Source of the DNA: Perkinsus marinus ATCC 50983
Lineage: Eukaryota > Perkinsozoa > Perkinsida > Perkinsidae
Length of the DNA stretch: 64,000 bases
Direction: 5' to 3'
Assembly: GCF_000006405.1 (NCBI RefSeq)
Contig: NW_003215522.1
Location: 112,880-176,879, forward strand
Positions 22,129 to 32,652 of this stretch are shown piece by piece. Position 1 is the first letter of the stretch. Each line of letters opens with the position of its first letter. The position numbers were made by a program, and so were the translations under genes. The notes beneath the pieces were generated by a model. It did not search any database and was not told where the DNA came from. It saw nothing but the letters and a program-made list of their open reading frames with translations.

Positions 22129-24004
22129 CTACCTCCTCTTAGCCTCCTTTACGGTGATACTGAAGTCCTTATTCCAATCATTGAAGGCGTCCTCAGGCTT
22201 CACAGGAGGCAGCCTGGTTAGATCTGATGACCTCACCCAGCGCCTTCCCGCTAGAGGCAGCAGGCCTACAAGCCCCGACATACCGCCGACCCCTCGTTGG
22301 CTTAGTGATGAAACATTGAAAGAACGTAACATGAACTCCACGTGGCCGGCAATAGAGTGGGAAGGTCCGAATAAGAGTAATATCAACCAGATAGTGTTAG
22401 CTGTTCAGCTCCCCCTCAATTTCAGACTAGCGCAAGCACAGCAATTGAACTGAAACTTCCAATGTTGTTCCACGATAGGAAGTACAGTAGGAGGCAAGAC
22501 CATAGCAGTACTTTATCAGCATGAAGAGGATATGCATTCACCATCAAGAACGACAACAGAGCGGACGCCTCAATGGTCACTCGCATAAAAAACTAAGGTG
22601 ATGCCTCCCGACTACTACGACAGAGTAGCCCTAAACAACGAAGTCCCAGCAGCGGCGAGAAAAAGCGAGAGACTATAATAGATAAATGCCGCTGGACAAA
22701 AGTCCAACGACCCCTTTTAGGGTCGTGCCACACTTTATCGTAAGCCAGTCTTGACACCCCACAACTGACAGAGCCTCTCGTGGTCATAGTAGAGATGCTA
22801 GAAATGCTACAGTACTGGCAACAAGTAAGGCTTAGTGCATCAGAGTATCAGCTACAAGAAAAAATAAGGGGGCTAAGTAAAAAGACTGAATCCTACTGTG
22901 ACAGACTAGAACTTTTAGGCTTGCACAATTCAACCTTATCACAACTCTTCTCATCAACCTTCTCATTTAACGCCGTCTTCATCGGTTCAACCGTGCTAGT
23001 CTCCGAAGCCTTGTCAGTAGCGGCTTGAGTACTACTCCCAGTCGGGCTGGCAGGCATTGGCACCGCAGAACCTTGGACTCCGAGGAAACTCCAAACCATC
23101 GCGGCAGCTCCCTCGTAGGCAGCAGAGCCTCTCTCAAAGATGATGGCTCCGTCTCTCGTGACCAAGGGTCATGTCCAAGCCTGAACGTAATCCAAAGAGT
23201 AGCATTGGGATCAAACAGGAGCGTCCTCTCACCCTTAGCAGTGATAGTGAGGAGGTGGTCTCTCAAGCCAAGGACGGCTCTCACCAACCGACTGTCTAGA
23301 TCGACACAGGTGGGGATCTCCGACAGTGTAGAGGATACAACCTGATCAGTGTGGAAGAGGGAGAATATGCACATGGTCAACTATACATGTTGGTAACAAT
23401 ATGGAAATTCTGAGGAGTCATTGATTCCTGTACACTTCTATCCAAATTTGTATAAAAAGTGAGGAAACTTCTAGACTGAGGAAAACGAACATATATTTCA
23501 ACACTGTCATGAGGAGGACACATCCGCTAGTAGATTAATATCATATTTCGTATTATACTACATTACTACAACATATATTTCATAGGGATATGCCATGGCA
23601 CTCACTTGATAAAGATCGTTAACCTTAGTGATGGCCACCTGCTTGGCGTTGATAAGCTCGTTCTTTTTCTCAGTAACAAAGTCGTCAACCTTATCTCTAA
23701 CGTCTCTCTCCTTTTCCCAAAGGGAGTCTCTCATGCCTTGTACCGCCTCCATCGCAACCGCAGACTTCTGAGGAGAATAAACTGGATGATACATACCTCC
23801 CACTAGGGAACTCACCACAGCATAAGAGTGGCCTTTGTCAATAACGGCATCAATGATGGAGTCGACCTCGACAACGACAGGCATACCATAGGCGTCCGCT
23901 AGCCTCAGACTCGTATCAACGAGGGGAATCCTTTCCCTGGCAGCTTTCACAGGCAAGTTAGCTTGGCACCAAGATACGGAAGTGTTCACGACGGAGCTCA
24001 ACAT
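22129..24004 (-). CDS. Unrecognised multi-exon gene, possibly lipid- or membrane-associated
   Basis: The ATG at 24004 starts MLSSVVNTSVSWCQANLPVK, followed by VVVEVDSIIDAVIDKGHSYA. A coiled-coil exon comes next (DSLWEKERDVRDKVDDFVTE ... NELINAKQVAITKVNDLYQ), then one with TCVDLDSRLVRAVLGLRDHL and GERTLLFDPNATLWI, then GAIIFERGSAAYEGAAAMVW, and a last exon ending KPEDAFNDWNKDFSITVKEA before the stop at 22129. The N-terminal pattern with VDSIIDAVIDKG faintly recalls REF/SRPP or perilipin-type lipid-droplet proteins. That is a weak inference. A dispersed-repeat copy (about 23365-23510) sits in the intron between the coiled-coil exon and the next. Exon edges between 22.4 and 22.9 kb are uncertain. 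Confidence 0.5.
23365..23510 (-). repeat. Dispersed ~140-bp repeat, copy in intron (minus)
   Basis: This copy begins GCACATGGTCAACTATACAT and ends around GAGGAAAACGAAC. It is the reverse orientation of the copies at 55.7 and 58.0 kb and the same orientation as the one at 57.3 kb. It lies inside an intron of the 22129-24004 gene. No terminal inverted repeats or poly-A tail are obvious. Confidence 0.75.
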
Positions 24005-24425
24005 GCTGTGCAAAACAAGTCCTTAATTCTACCGGGGAACAGAATTATACACAAAGTCTAGCATGGTAGATTATACGAGTCACCAGTGAGACGTTCATCG
24101 ACCTTAACCAGTCAAACAAACAAGAGAGGAACCCAGAACCCATAGTAAAATCATCTCCAAAGAACCGTGCTAGTATAAAAATTGTTGCGCTAGAGCGGAG
24201 GAGTGAAGTCCGTTGTCCCATTGCGTCGTCTATGACTTCATACTAGGTGGCGTGAATTCACCGAGGAGTGGTAGGCTACTCTGATTGAAGCATCGGCCAG
24301 CGTTTTAATGCGAACTCCTATTACCTTGCACTACTCTTCCCGCTCTAATTTCCTAGGGTGTCACCGAAATCATTAGCTTGCAAAACATTTCTTCACGACG
24401 ATTTACGGTGAGAAATAAACTCCGC
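24005..24425. other. Divergent intergenic region
   Basis: Space between the minus-strand gene starting at 24004 and the plus-strand acidic gene. I see no coding signal or distinct repeat. It should contain both promoters. Confidence 0.4.
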
Positions 24426-24852
24426 AGAAGAGTCAGTTTGTGACGTTTGCGGTAGTCAAGACGGCAACACAGCGGCCATCACCTATGCGATGATTGCTGG
24501 GAGAAATCCCGACAGACCAAAGCAGCCGAGCTGAATGGCGAACGCACAGCGAAGAATTCATCTCGGGAGATGGAGGATTGGGAGGACTCATCCACTGACG
24601 GCGACCAGTACTGTGAGGAGGGGGGAGGAGACGAACGAAAATTAATACGAATACGAAACGGAAGAGCCTGAAGACGATGATGCAGAGGAAGACAGCATGT
24701 TCGGTGATTTCGCCCATCGGTCAGCGATGGCATTGGAGGTCGGGCGGGCTGCTCAGGACCAGGAGGAGCTGTGCCTCAACAAGGAGCTTCCGAACGCCTT
24801 GAACAACACTGGGGTCAACAGAGATGTCCACACCCCGTGCGAGTCCTATTGA
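24426..24852 (+). CDS. Acidic protein with possible zinc finger, unrecognised
   Basis: Plus-strand pieces give CDVCGSQDGN (about 24440), CDDCWEKSRQTKAAELNGER, EMEDWEDSSTDGDQYCEE, and a last exon DDDAEEDSMFGDFAHRSAMA ... LCLNKELPNALNNTGVNRDV, stop at 24850-24852. Two CxxC pairs suggest a small treble-clef or zinc-ribbon finger at the N-terminus, followed by a long acidic region. A change of frame near 24625-24650, beside a run of six G, means a short intron or an indel. The family is not identified and the start is not fixed. Confidence 0.45.
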
Positions 24853-25329
24853 TCTTATTTATTAATCATGTATCATACTTATAATATTCCATAGTTGTAG
24901 TCCTAGAGTTAGCTTCATCCCAACTGCTTTCATACTGTCCCAACTGCCTGAGTCTGAAGTTGTTCAGTCACTGTTCTAGATGATAATTTTGCCTAGAACA
25001 ACTGCCACGTGGATTATTATTAAAGTTTACTATCAAGTGTACTTTACCCATGTTGTTCACCCGCTAAAATTCATTCATGTTGTTGGAGTCGGTAGAAACA
25101 CACTAAAAGTTACCACAGACGTAAGGCAAACTTGAAGCTTTCCCTTACGTCCTGATTCACATCGAAATCGGCGGAACAGAACACATCCTCCCACAGTGCA
25201 GACCCTGAGGATAATAAGAGACCATAAGGGTAATTGATATGATGAACACAACAAGAGCTTATCAGCCTGTGATTCCTCGGCAAGAGACCCGCTCCAATTT
25301 CGTCAATATCATCATTGAGCAACAGCAGC
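24853..25329. other. Convergent intergenic region
   Basis: AT-rich spacer between the 3' end of the acidic gene (plus) and the 3' end of L21 (minus), so probably two 3' UTRs. A minus-strand open frame at 25110-25388 is judged a read-through of the L21 trailer. Nothing else is seen. Confidence 0.45.
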
Positions 25330-25895
25330 TTAGAAGTAGTTCTCGACGTAGGGAAGAGCCTCCAAGACATGGACCTTGGTCTCACCACTGCGGCCGACCT
25401 TCACAATCTTGCCGGACTTGGGCATGCCGGGGGTCTCACGCTTAGTGATGACCTTCTCGCCCTTGACCTTAGCGTCATGCTTGAGGGCATCGTTAGCCTT
25501 GACGCGGTTGAGGAAGGCCTCGTTACAGCGAGACTTGCGGACGTGCTCAATACGGACATGAAGACGCTTGCGGAGCTGACGGTTGCCGACGACCTTGGTC
25601 ACCTAAATGAAAACACTATAGGCAACAGGCAAGCGAAAGTAGACGACGGATTGTCTCAATGGTGTATTACCTCAACACCGACAGCCTTCTGAGTGACGTT
25701 GAAGACGACACCAGTACGGCCGTGGTAAAACTGGTAGGGCATACCCCTCTGGATGGAGGCATCGGCAACAATGTCAACGAAGTCACCACGCTTGAAGGGG
25801 GTCAAGTAGCGGGTAAGGTTGGGAAGACCCTTCTCCCTGAAGCCCTTGGAGAACTTATCGCGGGTACGCGCTCTAAGACCGAAGGAGTGGGGCAT
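25330..25895 (-). CDS. RPL21: 60S ribosomal protein L21 (eL21)
   Basis: Two exons, 25895-25671 and 25602-25330, with a 68-nt GT-AG intron in phase 0, encode 165 aa (family norm about 160). The protein begins MPHSFGLRARTRDKFSKGFR and has the eL21 core LTRYLTPFKRGDFVDIVADA, GMPYQFYHGRTGVVFNVTQK, then QLRKRLHVRIEHVRKSRCNE and FLNRVKANDALKHDAKVKGE. eL21 is a cytosolic large-subunit protein near the central protuberance. Codon use is strongly C/G-ending, as expected of a highly expressed gene. The start is unambiguous. Confidence 0.97.
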
Positions 25896-26810
25896 GGTTT
25901 AAGGCTGAGACTCCACTGATATAGACCGCGCCGTGGGATTTTCTACCATCATATCGATCAACTGATCGATTTAAGCTAGCTCTGCGCAGGATCGACCTCG
26001 GGAAGGATTACAACAAGACTTGGCGCTTTTCGTAAAGCAACGTTCAAATATCTCTTAGGGGGTTAAACTGCAACGCTTCTTCTGTGAGGATATAATTCCT
26101 GTGTAATGCTAGAGTGACACCTTGCTGGGTTGTGGCAACAGTGGGCGCCCTGAGGCGGCAACACTCGTGGCGGCAACTTCAGTGGAACTTCCTCGGTGTT
26201 GTTGTAACGTTAGATAGTAGTCTTAGAATGGCTACAGAAGCTTTCTACGAGGTCATTGTCGCTAGGACTGAATGAATCGTCTTTCCAATGCAGCGTGGAT
26301 AACTCCAGCTCAGTAGTATATCGCTGATGTTAGTGCCGGTAATAATGGGCCTGTAACTCAGGAGGCCTTCCTTAAGGAAGGAGCACGTCCTTATAACTTC
26401 GGAAGGCCTTCTTTAAGGTGCCCCTTAAGGAGCAGTTACAGGCCCAATGTACAGTCAAATTGACCATGGGTGGCTGTAGAATGCGGAAGTTGGTTGCTGA
26501 TGGTCTCTAGCGTAGTGTCTTGAGAACTCAGAACAAAGGGGCTGGCGGAATAGTCGCTATTAAAATGATGAAGGGAAAGTCCCAAAGTAGTTACCGCCTA
26601 CGACGATGCTTTGCTGCTAGGCACTACTCGTAGGATGGGTGTATTGCCTTGGGGGAGGTTAGGTCTCGCCGACAACATCATCGCATGGTGAGGATGAGGG
26701 AACACCTATACCGATGTAGGAGGGTATAGGTGGATCTGTACCCATCGTCCAGGGGCAACGAAAACGCTTCCCTAGAGGTGCAGGCTGGACTGTGCATATA
26801 TAAGATCATC
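25896..26810. other. Intergenic, contains L21 promoter and a MITE-like element
   Basis: The region upstream of L21 holds a short palindrome (ATCGATCAACTGATCGAT) at about 25952-25969. Further on is the 99-bp hairpin element described separately. Beyond 26450 the DNA becomes more coding-like on plus, but I find no confident exon before about 26811. Confidence 0.4.
26347..26445. mobile_element. 99-bp MITE-like element with 12-bp terminal inverted repeats
   Basis: Ends GGGCCTGTAACT and AGTTACAGGCCC are exact inverted repeats of 12 bp. The interior is also partly self-complementary around AGGCCTTCCTTAAGGAAGG and GGAAGGCCTTCTTTAAGG. AAT flanks both sides, consistent with a 3-bp target duplication. 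No coding capacity. It resembles a non-autonomous DNA-transposon relic or a stand-alone hairpin. Confidence 0.6.
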
Positions 26811-29636
26811 ATGGCTGGATGGTTACTGCCCCCTAGACCGATCTTAGATTGGCTTGAGAGGTCAGGCAGGCCTTTAGAGGTCCTTAAGAACCCTTCCTAG
26901 GACTCACCAGTAGACCCGTGGTCCACAGGCTGTGGGCGACGACTGGTTTAATGGCGGAACTGTACACTGGTACTACTACCTTGGGATGGTAAGGGGAGCT
27001 ACCTAGGATGCCAGGGTGATCGCTCTTTCTTGGCTCTTCTGAGAGCGATGAGACCTATATATTTGCATGCTCATCGGTCCCTAACCGTGGTGGATGTCTG
27101 TCCTGGTCGGCGCGATGTAAGAGGCAGATATGGCCGGAGGTTGCAAATAGGGTACTGCTTTCTCCCGTGTGATCAGTGGCCACTACCTTACTCCGTAATA
27201 CGGAGCCTGGATGGATAGATGGGGATGTCACTAGACCAGTCCGGTGTGCCCCTTGGGAAAGGCGGCTATACCCCAGTATTCGACCACTCCTCCTCGGTGG
27301 CCCTTATGGGTAGGAATACACTTCCCAACAGTGCGCAGTCGGGGTCGTCAGGGTTCTTTCGGGACGGAGGATGTTCTACATCTGCATAAAATGGAGTTCC
27401 CATACATGATGTGATGCTATGTTACCATAGGTGGTCTCTTGACAGACTCAGTGTTGAGTTTACTAGTACGGAGGGGACGTGGTATTAGACTTGCTTATGC
27501 TGGAGGAATGTGCGGCAGTAGATGAGAAGCCATTACAGGGGATGGTTGATGAGCTGTGGGGGGAGCTCAATAAGCCCGAGGGGGTCCGTGAGGTGAGGCC
27601 AGGGAGTGCTCATGTCTATAGACCAAACTGGGTTTTAGTTTACGATACTGCCAGTGGTGAACGACTACCTCATAGGAGGTGTTGATGAGACTGACAGAGG
27701 GCTGCTGTGTTCTGAAGGCCATGTGGCTGTGTCCATGAAGACCCTTGTTCCTCTCCATCGGTGAGGGGTATGCCGGTCCACATGGCGTCCTATGGGGCTC
27801 CGTCCTATAGGTACTGCCGCGGAGGACTGATGAGCGATGATGCCAAGATGAGGTTACCCTATGCTGCCATAGCAGCTCTCACATTCCCTGATTGTTCCGA
27901 TGCTTGGTCCTGCCTTGCACCGGCGTGCACAGACGCTGACAGAACTCAGCTGGTAGCGTGCAATAGACGGTCCCTCCTGTTAGAGTACTATCCTTTCCAG
28001 TTGCTATCAGTCACCCGATTGAGCCTGCTAGCCCACCCTAAGGCCGGAGGGGACGCCTGGAGTTTCAGGGAGTCTGTCCTCCATACCATGCCTGTAGAGC
28101 GCTGGGATATTCCCTCGGAAGTCGACCTCATCGAAGCTGTGGTAAGGTCAAGGGTGCTTCTTACCTGCTTGTTGAGGGCCCGCCTTCGTCAGGCTCTGAA
28201 GCACGCTTTTGCCTATTATCCTTGGTCCCACTTCGGGTGGCTCATCCAGCAGCTTCCTCCCCGAGAGTACCCCCAAATAGAGAGTTTCCTGGGCCGCATG
28301 CTCCGCCAGACCCCTCGGCACAGTGCACCAGGGCACTACACAGCAGAGTAGGACTTCCTATGGACCTCATACTGTCGTCGTATTTAGAGCCCCTCAGATA
28401 TTTCTCACTGTTGTGTGGGCTTGATGGTCTGCCCTTGGTAAGGAGGGTATGGTCGATGATGGTAGATGAGCACATACGTGAGCACGAGGTAACCGACTCG
28501 GTCACGACTCTGTTGGTATGGAAGTGTCCTGTCCTCTCAGGGAGCGGCAGAGGCCTGTTGTTCGGTGGTCCTTTGGGTGGCGAAGACCTCGAGTGACACG
28601 AATCTTGGCAGTGCGCTAAGAGAGAAGATGCTTTCAATTGGGCACTTGGACGAGGCCCCAGCTAGAGTGTTTCGGGATGCTTTAGAGACACTGGCTTCTC
28701 TGTAGTGATACTCGTTTCTGGTCACGATGTTGTGTTGCTGCTTCAACTTCTTCTTCTTCTTCTGGGGCGCGCGCTTTTGTCGGCGCATTTACCGTGGGCG
28801 TTCTCTGTTGTTCCTCTGGAAGATGTGCTCCCTAGGAGTGTCGAGGGACCTTGCCAAGCAGTACTGGAGGAAAGGACGGTAGATATTGGTGCTCTGTTTC
28901 ACCCTCCACTTCATCATAATAACAAAGGGGCATGCACTGAGCCCATGAACACAGTGCGATCGGAGCCGCATCGAGCGAGTAAGGGGGTTCCGGCTGGTCT
29001 ACAGGAAGAAGTAGTGCCTTCCTAGCCATTGTGGAACGTACTGAGAAGCCTTGACACGGGGGTATCTGAGTAGCACTGCCTCAGGCCTGAGCACATGACT
29101 CGACCTTCCAGCTGTTATGTAAAATCTGTGCTGTGAGTGCAGAGAGAGATTCTATAGAGAAGTGCTGGCTCGGTTGGGTTGTGGCAATTCACTGTAGTGT
29201 GGGGTCGCGTGCCGTGTGTGACAGGTATTGCTCGAGTGTATTGTGGCCATGGCGATACAGCACTCCATCATGCAGGGCGGAGGAAGGGGGGTGGGGATTG
29301 CGGTCATTGGGGAAGTCCACTTTCTCAGAGGCCTACCTTTCCTCTGCCATTTCTCCCCAAGGGCTTCATGAGTTGCCGGTTGGGCATGTGCCACTCTCGC
29401 CATGTTGTGTTGGTGATGACTCGTGTATATTACGGCCTCCTGTAGATTATTCATCACTTTGTATGAGGCTGACTATACTACTAGCGGCTGTATCGGCCCA
29501 CTGCTCCCGATCGAGGCTTCGGCCTACACAGGAGAGTGTCAGCAGTTTCCTACAGCGTTTACTCAACAGTACGATCGAAGACCTGCCTGCAGCGAAGGTT
29601 GACTGTCATCGCGATGGTAACACAATAGGGGAGCAG

Positions 29637-29679
<43 letters not shown>

Positions 29680-30528
29680 CAATAGTAGTAGTAGTGATAG
29701 TAGTGAGAGTAGTAATAGTAGTAATAGTAGTGTGCCAGTCAGAAGTATGGGCCGACAGCACAGCTCCTCCCATAGGTCCTTGCCATGCTTGGAAAGAACT
29801 CAGCTGAGCTGAGTGGGCCGGTATCGTCGGGGAGTTGGGGCTCTCTAGACGTGCGCAGCATAGCTATGATGGACCCTAGGAGAAGGCAGGCGACACTGGC
29901 CGGCATCACTCAGGAAGCTATTGATAGAGCTCGATGGGTACGTGGCCTCTTCCTCTCTGTCGTGCCCCTTCACTGGGTCTATACTGGTCAGGCTTACTCT
30001 GCTGCTGGCCTAGCTTCGTTATCGCTGTCCAATCCCGAGGTTCACCGGCTACTATCGTCGGAGCATGGCGTCTTCGATCACCCCGAAAGTATCCCTCCTC
30101 TGGGTCTGCTAGGCGCGGGCGATGTTACTCATCCGGAGAAGCTCTGCCCTATGGTGTGCGGCCCGGACGTTAGTGTTGGTCCTGGGGTAGGCTTGCTCGT
30201 TATCGTGGGGGGGGCTTACTCCATGCTGTAGGTGGTCGAGTCGAGATGCTTCACCAACAGACTGCTTCACTTGGCACTCTCGGGGACTAGGGTGAACGGG
30301 ACCGATCGAGTGGGGGAAATTGACACCTTCTGTGGTGACACTGGGCTGGTGCTGGGAGTCGGCTCCCATCTCCTTGTCGTTGACCAGACACCTACTGTGA
30401 GGTCCCAACCCAAAGCCTATATGTGGCGGGATCGACTAGCGTGGTAACTGAGGGTGGCGAGCCGTCACCTATTCCTGACGGTCATGATGGGACCTTCCCT
30501 AAGGCTGCATTCCTAGACCCCAAGTGAT
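26811..30528 (+). CDS. Large unrecognised multi-exon gene(s)
   Basis: Coding-like plus-strand exons follow one another. They start with MAGWLLPPRPILDWLERSGR (26811) and continue with PLQGMVDELWGELNKPEGVR (about 27540), MRLPYAAIAALTFPDCSDAW through LIEAVVRSRVLLTCLLRARL and FAYYPWSHFGWLIQQLPPRE (27.8-28.3 kb), REKMLSIGHLDEAPARVFRD (about 28.63 kb), RQATLAGITQEAIDRARWVR (about 29.9 kb), then LVLGVGSHLLVVDQTPTVRS and a final PIPDGHDGTFPKAAFLDPK with a stop at 30526-30528. The helical, Leu/Arg-rich exons recall FAST/RAP-type organellar RNA proteins common in alveolates, but no RAP signature is seen. It may be two genes. Joins are not all resolved. Confidence 0.4.
29637..29738 (+). repeat. (TAG)n microsatellite forming an intron
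   Basis: A run of GTA/TAG triplets starts exactly after GAGCAG with GTAGTAGTAG and ends TGTGCCAG, so the whole repeat has the form of a 102-nt GT-AG intron. It is the same motif as 20341-20449 in the other genomic orientation, but in both cases TAG on the sense strand of the gene. Confidence 0.8.
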
Positions 30529-31015
30529 GCCCCTGTGGGCCAGCGAGCTTGGACTGCGTGTCGTAGGTACCTACCTTGCACGTCGAGGTCGTGTAAGGCC
30601 ACCTGCCATGTATCGCCACAGTCTGGTGCATGCGTGCCACGAGCGATGGAGGGCAGTGACGGGTGAGAACTACCGAGTTTATTGCGGCATCCTACGGCCT
30701 GCCTTGAGACCTTCTGTTGCTTTCCTGATGTATTGGAGTATATGTTGACTATCTTCAGCTGAGCTCAGCAGTTTCCTCACTAACTATCGAGGCTAATACA
30801 GGACTCGTGGTAGAAGTGTACAGAAACCAATAATAAATTCTCAAAATTTCATTGGAATTTTCGTATTTTCATATTCGCCTCGCACTGCGTTGAGATGTTC
30901 ACAAGCTGGTCGTTGTTGTTGAAGGTACGGTCTCCTCCTTGAGTTCTGCAGCACCTGCAATTCTCAGAGTCAGTGTAGTGAGGCCTTGCAGTCGACTCCG
31001 GTAGGCTCGTGAGTT
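30529..31015. other. Intergenic with dispersed repeat
   Basis: Between two coding-like blocks. A frame at 30524-30748 (with YLARRGRVRPPAMYRHSLVH) is open but unconvincing. The dispersed repeat at about 30749-30885 occupies the middle. Confidence 0.4.
30749..30885 (+). repeat. Dispersed ~140-bp repeat, intergenic copy (plus)
   Basis: Begins CTTCAGCTGAGCTCAGCAGT, with TTTCCTCACTAACTAT next and a central GTGTACAGAAACC. It closely matches the copy at 58010, which reads CTTCAGCTGAGCTCAGGAGT then TTTCCTCACTAATTAT. The AT-rich right part (AATTCTCAAAATTTCATTGG) is also shared. Intergenic. Confidence 0.75.
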
Positions 31016-32404
31016 GTTGTCCAGGGGTGAACGATGCTGTCAGGCCCTGCCAGTGAAATACTCATCGAAGTGCGATTGGAGTTTGGATAGTTGTTCGTCC
31101 CTTTGCCGAGCGGCGCTCAAGCACCACCCGATGTACTGGGTTCTCCCCAATACAGTCTGGGATGTTTGTAGGGAGTGCTCTCGGCCCCGGCCGGCCCTCC
31201 ACCTCCCATAGCAGATACTGGCTACCACACGGCAGTGCTCAACTCCCAACCCTGCTGCCTCTCTGGGGAAGCACTAGAGCGGGCAGGCTTGTTTGGGCGG
31301 CTGGAGACGGACCGGGAAGAGGTAGCCTCGCAGTAATGACATCACCCAACTTACCCTCAGCTGACCCCTCTACTCTGTGAGAACGTTGCTGCTGCAGTGG
31401 GTGAGGACCGGGCTGCGTTCCGGCCCTGCAACGCGCCGTACATCAGCGAGGAGTGGGTCGCTATGGGCTGTTGCTTGTCGTCATTGCTGTTCTGGCAGCA
31501 CGGTGCACCTGTTCCCACCAGCGCCTGGCCAGGAGATGGAGGCTCTGATGAAGCTGTATACGGGGATGGGGCGTCGGGGGTAGGAAGCCGATTCGACCCC
31601 ATAGGACTCTGTCGAACCCTTGGGCCCAGCTCGGCGACGGACAGCGTATCGGCAGAAGTACAGCGGGTAGCTGTGAGTGGCACAGAGAATATAGAGTTGG
31701 TCGTTCACATTTGGAACGCCCGCAACGTGGAGTGTTGGCGAGCTGTGCTGGTGAGAGGCGAGCGCTAGTTGTTCCTATGGTACTTGCCTGGTGGCCTCGC
31801 TCAGCTCCATCGTCCATCAGTTGGGGAGGGGGACGGGTCGGGGAAGGTCTTGGAGTAGGGCTCTGGCAGTGAGGAGGGATGATATGGATGTGTTCTATTC
31901 AGTGGAGTGCAGACCCCAGGCTATGAGTCCAAGGGGCTCGAACTGATGCTGGCTTGTGATGAGGAGCTGTATGGGGAAGTGAGCCCTGGTCTGGTAGGGG
32001 ACGTGCTGTAGCAAGTCGTGGTGTGTAGGGGCCCAAGGTGCTTGGCAACGATGGAGGACTGAGCATGGAAGGCCGCATCACAGCAAGTAGGTGTGTGATA
32101 GTCCCTGGGAGTAGTAGGGCCTCTGGAAGGTTCTGCTAGTCATCCCGAGTCGAGGTCTGGGGTACACTCCAACTGGAGGCTGTACACCATAGACGCTACC
32201 GTCCCCAGTGCTGATGCTGTCAGTGCTGCCCTGGGCGGCGATAAGGAGCCCTATAGGCTCATGCTGTGCCTTGGACCTTCCCAGAGGTACAGTCAAGAAG
32301 AGGGAGTAGGATGGTCTCAGGGCTGGGCTCAGGTACATGCTATCTACGATGGACGTGGCAGAGTCGGGGCTACCCGCGGTGGCTGTGGGCGTCTTCGAGG
32401 TTGA
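31016..32404 (+). CDS. Unrecognised multi-exon gene
   Basis: Plus-strand coding-like exons include RPCNAPYISEEWVAMGCCLS with a following hydrophobic stretch and SAEVQRVAVSGTENIELVVH (31.4-31.75 kb), GYESKGLELMLACDEELYGE (about 31.92 kb), and HSNWRLYTIDATVPSADAVS with EPYRLMLCLGPSQRYSQEEG (32.17-32.3 kb). The stop used is at 32402-32404. Exon edges and start are uncertain and no family is recognised. It lies just upstream of HEMK2 on the same strand. Confidence 0.4.
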
Positions 32405-32652
32405 CCTCCTAGGAAGGAACGTTGATCGTAGTGGTAGTAGTAGTAGGCCTGTAAGCGAATGAGGCGTGAAGTTGCCGCCGGGAAATGCCGCTGAGAAGAC
32501 CGTCATGAATGTGACGGATTTATTCATCATGACAATCGTCACCACTGGGACTATGTCCCATGTCGAAAGGGTGTGCCTTAAAGAGCTTCTGTTGCGTTCC
32601 CTTCGGTTAAGGAACGTTGTTGCAGTCTCCTGGTAGTAGCCTGTTTAGCTCG

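Noticed and set aside
25110-25388. Minus-strand frame overlapping the L21 3' end
   Set aside because: Partly antiphase to L21 coding sequence and most likely trailer sequence.
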